5,806 nucleotides of DNA. Source: Methanoregula sp. (GTDB taxonomy: Archaea > Halobacteriota > Methanomicrobia > Methanomicrobiales > Methanospirillaceae). Under the pieces are notes generated by a model, which saw only the letters and a program-made list of their open reading frames with translations, was not told where the DNA came from and searched no databases. Numbering within the stretch: position 1 is the first letter of the stretch; each line of letters opens with the position of its first letter. Made by a program: the position numbers and the translations under genes. Shown here one piece after another: positions 1-4,711 of the stretch. The DNA lies in assembly GCA_028705545.1 (NCBI GenBank), contig JAQWDG010000119.1, positions 1 to 5,806 on the forward strand, given 5' to 3'.

Positions 1-414
1 GAAGCCGAAAAGCACGGTTTCTCGTTCGTAGAACTGGACGGCACGATCGGTGTCATCGGGAACGGTGCGGGACTCACGATGTCAACCCTCGATCTCATCG
101 AGTATTATGGTGGCAAGGCTGCGGATTTCCTCGATGTAGGTGGCGGGGCGGACAGCGAGCGCGTCATGCATGCGGTCCGTCTTGTCGCAAGCGTGCCGGC
201 CGTAAAAGTGATCGTGGTGAACCTGCTCGGCGGAATTACCCGGTGCGATGAAGTTGCCAAGGGCATTATCTCTTCAGGTGTTTCCGTCCCGGTCATTGTT
301 CGGATTGCAGGAACGAATGCTGACGAGGGCCGCAAACTCCTCTCGGAAAAAGGGTATGAGATGCTCGACACGATGGACCTTGTTGTCAAGAAGGCTGTGG
401 AGGTTGTGAAATGA
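1..414 (+). CDS. sucC: Succinyl-CoA synthetase beta subunit, 3' end (partial)
   Basis: This is the C-terminal 137 residues of the beta subunit; the 5' part lies outside the window and the reading frame is open from base 1. The enzyme interconverts succinate, CoA and NTP with succinyl-CoA, NDP and phosphate in the cytosol. In methanogens it is generally thought to feed the reductive branch towards 2-oxoglutarate. Visible family signatures are NGAGLTMSTLD, then ADFLDVGGGAD, then NLLGGITRCDEVAKGI, which are the hallmark blocks of the beta-subunit CoA-ligase domain. The ATP-grasp domain that should precede them is not in the window. The stop codon overlaps the start of sucD in ATGA, so the two are very probably one transcript with coupled translation. 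An internal ATG at 79 falls in the middle of a conserved block and is not the true start. Confidence 0.95.
   Translation, partial: EAEKHGFSFVELDGTIGVIGNGAGLTMSTLDLIEYYGGKAADFLDVGGGADSERVMHAVRLVASVPAVKVIVVNLLGGITRCDEVAKGIISSGVSVPVIVRIAGTNADEGRKLLSEKGYEMLDTMDLVVKKAVEVVK
399..404 (+). promoter_or_regulatory. Ribosome binding site of sucD
   Basis: GGAGGT lies inside the end of sucC, with 6 nt between it and the ATG at 411. It fixes the sucD start and allows efficient re-initiation at the 4-nt overlap. Confidence 0.75.
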
Positions 415-1289
415 TCTATGGGGACAAGAAGACCGGCATCATCGTGACCGGCGCTACCGGCCGGCAGGGCGAATACCACATCAACCTCATGAACGAGTAC
501 GCCCGCAAGGTCGGCGGGAAAGGCGTGGTTGCCGGGGTCACGCCAAAGAAGGGCGGACAGACCGTCCACGATGTCCCGGTCTACAACACGGTAAAAGAGG
601 CGCTGCGCGAACACGATGCAACCTCAGGCGTCGTCTTTGTACCGGGCGGTGCTGCGGCGGACTCCATCATGGAGGCGGCAGATGCCGGCCTCGAACTGGT
701 GGTGGCAATCACCGAGCACGTGCCGGTGCACGACACGATGAAGGCCATTGCTTATGCAAAGATGCAGGGCTGCGCAGTGATCGGCCCCAACTGCCCGGGC
801 CTCCTCTCGCCCGGGGAAGTAAAGATGGGGATCATGCCGGCAGGGCTCTTTTCCCGGGGCAACGTCGGGGTCATTTCCCGGAGCGGGACGCTCACGTACG
901 AGGTCGTGGACGAGCTCACCCGGGCCGGCATCGGGCAGAGCACGGTGGTCGGGATCGGCGGCGACCCGGTGATCGGCCAGACCTTTGAGGATGTACTTGC
1001 CCGGTTCGCGGAAGACCCGGAGACAAAAGCCGTTGTCCTTATCGGGGAAGTGGGCGGGAACCTGGAAGCGGAAGGCGCAAAGAGCACGGATGTCCCGCTT
1101 GTTGCTTATATCGCAGGCGTCTCGGCACCACCGGACAAACGGATGGGCCATGCCGGGGCAATCGTGGAAGGCGGGGAGAGCGATGCAAAGTCCAAGATCG
1201 CCCGTCTCAAAAAGATGGATATCCCGGTTGCTTCAAGGCCCTCGGAGATCCCGGATATGGTCAGGGACCTCTTCCGTTGCCACTGTTAA
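411..1289 (+). CDS. sucD: Succinyl-CoA synthetase alpha subunit
   Basis: This is a complete 292-residue alpha subunit, the usual length for the family. It binds CoA and carries the phosphorylated histidine intermediate; with the beta subunit it makes or uses succinyl-CoA. The N-terminal Rossmann-type CoA-binding domain shows GATGRQGEYH at residues 14-23. The GPNCPGLLSPGE loop (125-136) and SRSGTLTYE (156-164) are the conserved CoA/phosphate contacts, GEVGG (212-216) matches the conserved glutamate turn of the ligase domain, and His247 in GHAGAIVEGG is the expected phosphohistidine. ATG at 411 is supported by a good ribosome binding site and the overlap with sucC. Nothing is missing or frameshifted. 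The extreme C-terminus (FRCHC) is a short extension with no obvious meaning. The GDP or ADP preference cannot be read from the sequence. Confidence 0.97.
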   Translation: MIYGDKKTGIIVTGATGRQGEYHINLMNEYARKVGGKGVVAGVTPKKGGQTVHDVPVYNTVKEALREHDATSGVVFVPGGAAADSIMEAADAGLELVVAITEHVPVHDTMKAIAYAKMQGCAVIGPNCPGLLSPGEVKMGIMPAGLFSRGNVGVISRSGTLTYEVVDELTRAGIGQSTVVGIGGDPVIGQTFEDVLARFAEDPETKAVVLIGEVGGNLEAEGAKSTDVPLVAYIAGVSAPPDKRMGHAGAIVEGGESDAKSKIARLKKMDIPVASRPSEIPDMVRDLFRCHC

Positions 1290-1312
1290 AACCGGAAGAC
1301 TTTCAATAGCCC

Positions 1313-1336
1313 GATTCTTTTTTCATATGTTTTTTA
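1313..1336 (+). terminator. T-rich archaeal terminator after sucCD
   Basis: Two runs of six T (1318-1323 and 1330-1335), separated by CATATG, begin about 30 nt after the sucD stop. No strong hairpin precedes them, which fits archaeal oligo-T termination. The convergent channel gene ends at 1361. Confidence 0.6.
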
Positions 1337-1360
1337 GAATCCCCAAACGATTGCCAAGCC

Positions 1361-2194
1361 TTATTTCCGGGTCTGCCGGACGATAACGGATGCTTTTGCG
1401 TCAAAGGGATTAGTCCGTATCGCAAGGGAGAAGAGATACGGATAGTTCTTCTTCAGGTGCTTCATGTACGCAAGCCATTCGGGAACGAGCAGCCCGTATA
1501 CCCGTGAGATATCCCCGGAGAGATGCGCATAATCGGATGCGGGAAGATCGGCAAGGGTCTTTCTCGCGGACAGTTCCTCTGCAAGGTGGAAGACTGCCTG
1601 GAGAAGTGGAGTAAAGCCCTCGTGTTCGATGATCTGCGGATTTTCAAAAAGGGAGAGCATGAAGATCTTACGGGAGGACAGGAATACTTCGAGTTTTTGG
1701 AGGTCAACGGATCTGCTGTCGATTGTTCCGGCATGAGCATGCAGGACCGCTGCCGCCCGGGAAAAATCCTCTTCCGACCATTCATCCGAGACCACCAGGA
1801 CTGCCCGGATCTGATCTGCAGCAGGATCATGCACGGAAAAGCACCTGATGAGTCGGGTCCCGACTTCTGAAAAAAAGACACCGACTACCATATTGAGGTT
1901 CCTCATCCGGATGTCCCGTTCCCGTTTCTCTATCATCAGGTCAAGGGCGGATGCAGCAAGACCGACAAAACAGCCGACGCCGACAAGGATAATTCCTATC
2001 GTAAGCAGTTTGCCAACGGGGGTTTCCGGATAGATGTCGCCAAACCCCACCGTTGCAATGGTCACGACCACGAAATACAGGGCATCCAGCGGACTGCGGT
2101 GTTCAAACAAGATCATCCCCAGCATGCCGACAAGGATGACCACCATAAGAATGGCAAAGTAGATCCGGAACCGCAACCTGACGGAATTTGTCAC
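1361..2194 (-). CDS. Two-transmembrane potassium channel protein with unusual C-terminal domain
   Basis: Predicted inner-membrane ion channel of the pore-domain (Ion_trans_2) type. With GTG at 2194 as start the protein has 277 residues: a first membrane helix at about 11-30, a pore helix at 36-46, the K+ selectivity filter TVGFGD at 48-53, and a second membrane helix at about 61-84. A charged linker (EKRERDIRMRN) leads into a soluble domain of about 178 residues. That domain has no GxGxxG nucleotide-binding motif, so it is not a classical RCK/TrkA_N gating domain; I do not recognise it. A longer reading from TTG at 2215 (284 aa) is possible. It is less likely because a TATA box at 2218-2225 would place the transcript start near 2195, just before the GTG and after the TTG. 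The gene converges on sucD. Channel identity is clear; its ligand is unknown. Confidence 0.9.
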   Translation of the reverse strand: MTNSVRLRFRIYFAILMVVILVGMLGMILFEHRSPLDALYFVVVTIATVGFGDIYPETPVGKLLTIGIILVGVGCFVGLAASALDLMIEKRERDIRMRNLNMVVGVFFSEVGTRLIRCFSVHDPAADQIRAVLVVSDEWSEEDFSRAAAVLHAHAGTIDSRSVDLQKLEVFLSSRKIFMLSLFENPQIIEHEGFTPLLQAVFHLAEELSARKTLADLPASDYAHLSGDISRVYGLLVPEWLAYMKHLKKNYPYLFSLAIRTNPFDAKASVIVRQTRK

Positions 2195-2217
2195 ACCCGG
2201 TTTTATTGAGGGCAACA

Positions 2218-2225
2218 GTATAAAA
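2218..2225 (-). promoter_or_regulatory. TATA box of the potassium channel gene
   Basis: TTTTATAC on the minus strand, centred about 27 bp before position 2195. The mRNA would begin at or next to the GTG codon at 2194, making it leaderless. This argues against the upstream TTG as start. Confidence 0.5.
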
Positions 2226-2255
2226 CAGATTCCACTATTTTGGAAAATTTCCGGA

Positions 2256-2328
2256 TACCCCCGACCAGATTCGAACTGGTGTCGCCGGATCCAAAGTCCT
2301 GCATGATTGACCGCTACACTACGGGGGT
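2256..2328 (-). tRNA. tRNA-Gln (anticodon UUG)
   Basis: A 73-nt cloverleaf reads on the minus strand: acceptor ACCCCCG pairing with CGGGGGT and discriminator A; D arm GTGT/TCAT with GG in the loop; anticodon stem CAGGA/TCCGG around loop CTTTGGA, giving anticodon TTG for CAA codons; a 4-nt variable loop; and T arm ACCAG-TTCGAAT-CTGGT. CCA is not encoded, as is common in archaea. The anticodon stem has an A28-G42 mismatch flanked by good pairs (G26-C44, C27-G43, G29-C41). The gene lies upstream of the potassium channel on the same strand, but that gene appears to have its own TATA box. No intron is seen. Confidence 0.96.
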
Positions 2329-2354
2329 ATGTGGGAGTAATATTGGAAACGGAT

Positions 2355-2363
2355 TGTATTAAA
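2355..2363 (-). promoter_or_regulatory. TATA box of tRNA-Gln
   Basis: TTTAATACA on the minus strand is centred about 31 bp upstream of the first tRNA base. This is the usual distance for an archaeal tRNA promoter with a few nucleotides of 5' leader. Confidence 0.5.
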
Positions 2364-2409
2364 GCGATAGGCAGCGGGAGGGTAAAAGTCTAACATGGAC
2401 TATTCGGGA

Positions 2410-2430
2410 TCCAATTTGGATCTTCCAAAA
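2410..2430 (+). repeat. Dispersed motif TCCAATTTGGAT, copy A
   Basis: This copy matches the one at 4181-4201 in 18 of 21 positions and partly matches the one at 4624-4642. It contains two overlapping dyads: GATCCAA-T-TTGGATC (2408-2422) and TTTGGA-TCT-TCCAAA. No obvious promoter or gene lies beside it. Confidence 0.5.
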
Positions 2431-2451
2431 GAGGATGTTGTGGGAACGATA

Positions 2452-2467
2452 GGGAACAATTGTTCCC
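2452..2467. repeat. Perfect 16-bp palindrome GGGAACAATTGTTCCC
   Basis: This is an uninterrupted dyad with 8-bp half sites. A further GGGAAC at 2442-2447 sits exactly 10 bp before the first half site, and GTTCCC starts 10 bp after it, so three half sites lie on the same DNA face. It looks like a protein-binding site, but no gene start is close. Confidence 0.5.
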
Positions 2468-2516
2468 GAAATACCCTTCTCGCGACGGAGAACAATGCAG
2501 AAAATCTGGAAAATTC

Positions 2517-2581
2517 TGGAAATTTCGGAATAATTTTCTTGTTTTGATCCTGTCAGTTTCCAAAATTTTCCGAAATATCCA
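2517..2581. repeat. Long inverted repeat / hairpin, 24-nt loop
   Basis: The left arm (2517-2537) and right arm (2562-2581) pair over 19 positions with one mismatch (A2521-A2577) and one bulge (T2531). The core is ATTTCGGAA against TTCCGAAAT, and the loop spans 2538-2561. The stem is far longer than chance predicts for this window. No T-tract directly follows on either strand, so a simple terminator role is not clear. It could be a structured RNA, a cruciform or a remnant of a small mobile element. Confidence 0.6.
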
Positions 2582-2779
2582 AATTATGGTTAACCGGATT
2601 CCAGCACGATTCACGTTTACCGCTGCCAGAAGAAGAACCGGGTAGAGAAACAGGATCTTTCGGGGGTGAAAAAATACAAAAATTATCGATTTTTTGGGGG
2701 CCCATTAGTGTATAGCATTATATGGTTTATTCGCAGGGTGGATGGATCAATTAACAAGAGAGAAAAACCCAGAATACGG

Positions 2780-2834
2780 GGCATTTTCGGGATTCAACCA
2801 TAATTCCAGCAGATTCGTAATTCCCGAAAATTCC
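2780..2834. repeat. Second inverted repeat / hairpin, 24-nt loop
   Basis: ATTTTCGGGA (2783-2792) pairs perfectly with TCCCGAAAAT (2822-2831). It extends by T2793-A2820 and T2794-A2819 across a one-base bulge, and by G2780-C2834 and G2781-C2833 outside a mismatch. The loop is again 24 nt (2795-2818), and the stem core resembles that of the hairpin at 2517-2581. Confidence 0.5.
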
Positions 2835-2922
2835 GGCAGGTAGCAGGGAAAACCGAAGTAACCAGATTCCAGGAAAACACTTCAGCACTAGCACAAAAGA
2901 GATAAACCCGTTGCCGTATACT

Positions 2923-2945
2923 AAAAAAAGACTTCTTTTAAAGAA
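2923..2945 (-). terminator. Terminator of the tyrosine recombinase gene
   Basis: On the minus strand, the dyad TTCTTT-A-AAAGAA (2945-2933) is followed three bases later by seven T (2929-2923). It begins 18 nt after the recombinase stop codon, in the right orientation. Confidence 0.6.
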
Positions 2946-2962
2946 ACGGACAGGACTGGAAA

Positions 2963-3877
2963 TCAGTCATTATCGCTGGAAAGGGGGAAGAACTGCTGGT
3001 AGACCTGCCGGCGTTCGTCAATATCCGTATGGAGATAGACCTCGGTGGTCTTTATCGAGGTGTGGCCAAGGTTCTCCTGAACGACCCGGAGGTTCTTTGA
3101 GCGACGATAAAGTTCGCTTGCATAACTGTGCCGGATCTTGTGGGGCGTAATACCCGGCGGGGCGTAGTTCCGGAAGATATGCTGGACTGCCCGCGGGGAG
3201 ATATGCTTGCCCTGCTGCCCGATAAAAAGGGGACCCGATATCCGGTTGCCGATAAATGCCCGGATCTCGGAAAGGGTTTCGTCATCGATAAAGACGATCC
3301 GGATTTTGTCACCTTTCCCCTTAATACGAATGGTGTGCTCCTCGAAATCGATATCCTCGATATTCATGTTACAGAGCTCGGAGACCCGGACACCCGTCGA
3401 GTAGATGGTCCGTACAATCAGCTTGTCCCGGGGATCCTGGATAGAATCAATCAGGCGGAGGACCTGGCTATGTTTGAGGTATTTTATTTCCTGCTGTTTG
3501 ATCCGGGGGCGTTCGATGCCGCTCAAGGGGTTCGTTACGACAACGCCCTGAACGCAGAGGAACCGGTAGAATGAGCTCAGCGTCGAGATAATCCGGTGGA
3601 AAGTCTTGGGTTTGTAGGTCCGCATTGTCGAAACAAACGAGAGGAAATCCGTGATCATGGCAGGCGGGACATCGACGCTGGTGTCAAGCCGTGCATTCTC
3701 GAAATCCTTCCAGAAGAAAACAAGTTTGGTGATCTCGGTATGGCGGCGGAGCCAGACATAGTATCCGAAATGTTTGATCACCTGCTCATAACTGTCGAGC
3801 GTTCGCTTGGAGTAGTTCCGCATCCGCAGGTAGTTCCGGTAGCTCTTGAGCCACTCAGAAAAATACCCGCTTTCCAT
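2963..3877 (-). CDS. XerA/XerD-like tyrosine site-specific recombinase
   Basis: A complete 304-residue tyrosine recombinase. Residues about 5-110 form the core-binding (SAM-like, phage_int) domain, with the typical LRMRNYSKRTLDSYEQVI opening and a late SSFYRFL helix. Residues about 130-300 form the catalytic domain. All active-site residues are present: Arg164 in TGVRVSELCN, Lys188 in KGKGDK, His246 and Arg249 in TPHKIRHSYASEL, His272 in LGHTSIKTTEVY, and nucleophile Tyr281. Such enzymes cut and rejoin two DNA duplexes through a 3'-phosphotyrosine. Archaeal XerA resolves chromosome dimers at dif, while related proteins are integrases of mobile elements; the length fits either. ATG at 3877 lies about 27 bp after a TATA box, suggesting a leaderless message. 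A 24-nt perfect dyad stands just upstream of that box. The enzyme looks intact and active. It is transcribed divergently from the serine recombinase. Confidence 0.95.
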   Translation of the reverse strand: MESGYFSEWLKSYRNYLRMRNYSKRTLDSYEQVIKHFGYYVWLRRHTEITKLVFFWKDFENARLDTSVDVPPAMITDFLSFVSTMRTYKPKTFHRIISTLSSFYRFLCVQGVVVTNPLSGIERPRIKQQEIKYLKHSQVLRLIDSIQDPRDKLIVRTIYSTGVRVSELCNMNIEDIDFEEHTIRIKGKGDKIRIVFIDDETLSEIRAFIGNRISGPLFIGQQGKHISPRAVQHIFRNYAPPGITPHKIRHSYASELYRRSKNLRVVQENLGHTSIKTTEVYLHTDIDERRQVYQQFFPLSSDND

Positions 3878-3898
3878 GGTCTATTCTATTTTTGCGCC

Positions 3899-3908
3899 AA
3901 TAAATAAA
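3899..3908 (-). promoter_or_regulatory. TATA box of the tyrosine recombinase gene
   Basis: CTTTATTTA on the minus strand, centred about 27 bp before the ATG at 3877. It is preceded by an A-rich GCAAAC that could serve as BRE. Transcription would start at or very near the ATG. Confidence 0.55.
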
Positions 3909-3912
3909 GGTT

Positions 3913-3936
3913 TGCGCAGAATACCTATTCTGCGCA
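3913..3936. repeat. 24-nt perfect inverted repeat upstream of the tyrosine recombinase
   Basis: The left arm TGCGCAGAATA (3913-3923) and right arm TATTCTGCGCA (3926-3936) are exact reverse complements, with CC between them. It sits against the BRE/TATA region of the recombinase promoter. Viewed as 11 bp + 6 bp + 11 bp (3911-3938, centre TACCTA), it has the layout of a Xer/dif core site. An incomplete copy of the elements GCGCA and GAATAG recurs on the minus strand at 3897-3881, around the expected transcript start. Operator, recombination site, or both are possible. Confidence 0.75.
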
Positions 3937-4158
3937 CTCTCTGATTGAGAAAATTACTGAAAATTTCAGGATTTTTATCGGATCTACTGAAGGCCAAAAC
4001 AGGGGTTCTTTTCATTTCAACAGGCAATTACACGATCATCACCACAAAAAGCCAGAGAAACGCGTCTGTGAGGATTTTACGTCGATAGAATCAGATCGGG
4101 CATCTAATTACCGAATTTGTCAGACAAAGAGCGGCTGACCAATCGTGATTTGCACAGA

Positions 4159-4167
4159 CTTATACTG
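4159..4167 (+). promoter_or_regulatory. Candidate promoter of a small RNA
   Basis: The TATA-like CTTATACTG would start transcription near 4189-4191, at the GGA of the TCCAATTTGGA motif. No protein gene follows. A terminator-like hairpin lies about 45-90 nt further on. Confidence 0.35.
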
Positions 4168-4180
4168 CGAAAAAAGGTAC

Positions 4181-4201
4181 TCCAATTTGGATTTTCCAGA
4201 T
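4181..4201 (+). repeat. Dispersed motif TCCAATTTGGAT, copy B
   Basis: Matches 18 of 21 positions of the copy at 2410-2430. It lies between a TATA-like box and the expected transcript start, the place where a repressor would act. Confidence 0.5.
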
Positions 4202-4291
4202 TTTTCCGAATTGCTTCTGAATGAGAAACTCCAAAAAACATCGGATTTTTCCTGCATGGTGAAATCCGATTTGTTTTTCCTCTTTCTTTTT
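4189..4291 (+). ncRNA. Candidate small non-coding RNA of about 100 nt
   Basis: Proposed only from its frame: a TATA-like box at 4159-4167, no supported coding frame, and a 15-bp hairpin followed by T-tracts at the end. It resembles no RNA family I know; there are no C/D or H/ACA boxes. The start is estimated from the promoter and the end from the T-tract at 4286-4291. Alternatively the hairpin alone may be a terminator or a chromosomal inverted repeat. Confidence 0.3.
4234..4291 (+). terminator. Strong hairpin with T-tracts
   Basis: ATCGGATTT (4240-4248) pairs exactly with AAATCCGAT (4262-4270). Beyond a two-base bulge, AAAAAC (4234-4239) pairs with GTTTTT (4273-4278). This gives 15 pairs around a 13-nt loop, followed by T-rich sequence to 4291. 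The asymmetry of the T-tracts points to transcription on the plus strand. No plus-strand protein gene precedes it. Confidence 0.6.
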
Positions 4292-4623
4292 AGGGATGTA
4301 TCCCTGGAGAACAGACCGGACAAAAGGGCAATACCCGAATATTCCGGCCCTCAACATTTTACAGCCTCATATCAGGACGCAGGCATTACAAAACGAGCAA
4401 GATCCTGAAGCCGCAAATAGCGAATGTATCTCCCAGAGAATTAAAAAAACGTTGGAATAACTCCCTCTTTTACTCCCGACAGAGCCTGGTATTCCAGGAA
4501 GTTCCCCGGGAACATCAAAAACTATTACCTCCGTTCACCACCCTTGCCAAGACACCAAACTGCACAAGGGTCACCCTAGAGAATGTACTTCAATGGATTT
4601 TAACCGGTTCCGGACAATCGGAC

Positions 4624-4642
4624 CTCAATTTGGACTCCAAAA
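4624..4642 (+). repeat. Dispersed motif CAATTTGGA, copy C
   Basis: CTCAATTTGGA followed by CTCCAAAA aligns with the two other copies if two bases are missing before the second half. Here the inner dyad is TTTGGA-C-TCCAAA. It stands about 70 bp upstream of the serine recombinase start, just ahead of its likely promoter. Confidence 0.45.
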
Positions 4643-4667
4643 TCGACCGATTAAAAAATTCAAAACG

Positions 4668-4673
4668 TTTATC
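4668..4673 (+). promoter_or_regulatory. Candidate TATA box of the serine recombinase
   Basis: TTTATC within ACGTTTATCTG lies about 26 bp before 4697, which would give a leader of about 15 nt before the ATG at 4712. An alternative box is the TTAAAAAATT at 4651-4660. In either case the inverted repeat at 4677-4701 would cover the transcript start. Confidence 0.4.
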
Positions 4674-4676
4674 TGT

Positions 4677-4701
4677 TTTTGATAAAAATAATTTATCAAA
4701 A
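4677..4701. repeat. 25-nt perfect inverted repeat at the serine recombinase promoter
   Basis: TTTTGATAAA (4677-4686) and TTTATCAAAA (4692-4701) are exact reverse complements around AATAA. Further half sites TTTATC (4668-4673) and GATAAA (4714-4719, inside the first codons of the gene) flank it. Size and symmetry fit a resolvase-type binding subsite next to its own gene, which often also represses transcription. Confidence 0.75.
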
Positions 4702-4711
4702 GGCAAGACTT

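Larger units (their letters stand above)
2365..2962. other. Long non-coding stretch between tRNA-Gln and the tyrosine recombinase
   Basis: About 600 bp with no convincing gene on either strand. The short open frames here have no Shine-Dalgarno site and read straight through the inverted repeats. Composition is more AT-rich than sucCD. It holds a 15-nt dyad (2408-2422), a 16-bp palindrome (2452-2467), two long-stem hairpins (2517-2581 and 2780-2834) and the recombinase terminator (2923-2945). TATA-like tracts at about 2718-2728 have no gene downstream. Confidence 0.6.
3878..4711. other. 834-bp divergent non-coding region between the two recombinases
   Basis: No credible protein gene is seen; the short frames near 4120-4408 overlap a strong hairpin and lack family features or a ribosome binding site. 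The region carries the tyrosine recombinase promoter and dyad at the left end, a candidate small-RNA unit in the middle (4159-4291), and the serine recombinase promoter and dyad at the right end. Minor stem-loops lie at 4292-4305 and 4485-4513. Confidence 0.6.

Noticed and set aside
624..1151. Long open frame antisense to sucD
   Set aside because: It is a codon-bias shadow of sucD: no known motif, no promoter, and it overlaps a clearly real gene over its whole length.
2390..2614. 74-residue open frame on the minus strand upstream of tRNA-Gln
   Set aside because: It runs through the 16-bp palindrome and the 19-bp hairpin, has no ribosome binding site, and its residues mirror the repeats.
2256..3877. 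tRNA-Gln as the attachment site of an element carrying the tyrosine recombinase
   Set aside because: No second copy of the tRNA 3' end is visible in the window, and the recombinase lies on the 5' side of the tRNA, not the usual side.
3957..4128. 13-nt dyads CTGAAA-A-TTTCAG (3957-3969) and TTTGTC-A-GACAAA (4116-4128)
   Set aside because: Six-base arms with a one-base centre are expected about once or more by chance in a window of this size; no context supports a function.
4145..4408. 87-residue open frame on the plus strand in the divergent gap
   Set aside because: It reads through the 4234-4278 hairpin and its T-tracts, lacks a ribosome binding site, and starts before the predicted transcript start.
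4679..4711. TTG start adding 11 residues to the serine recombinase
   Set aside because: It would translate the perfect dyad and precede the family's standard N-terminus; ATG 4712 gives the normal Ser10 position.
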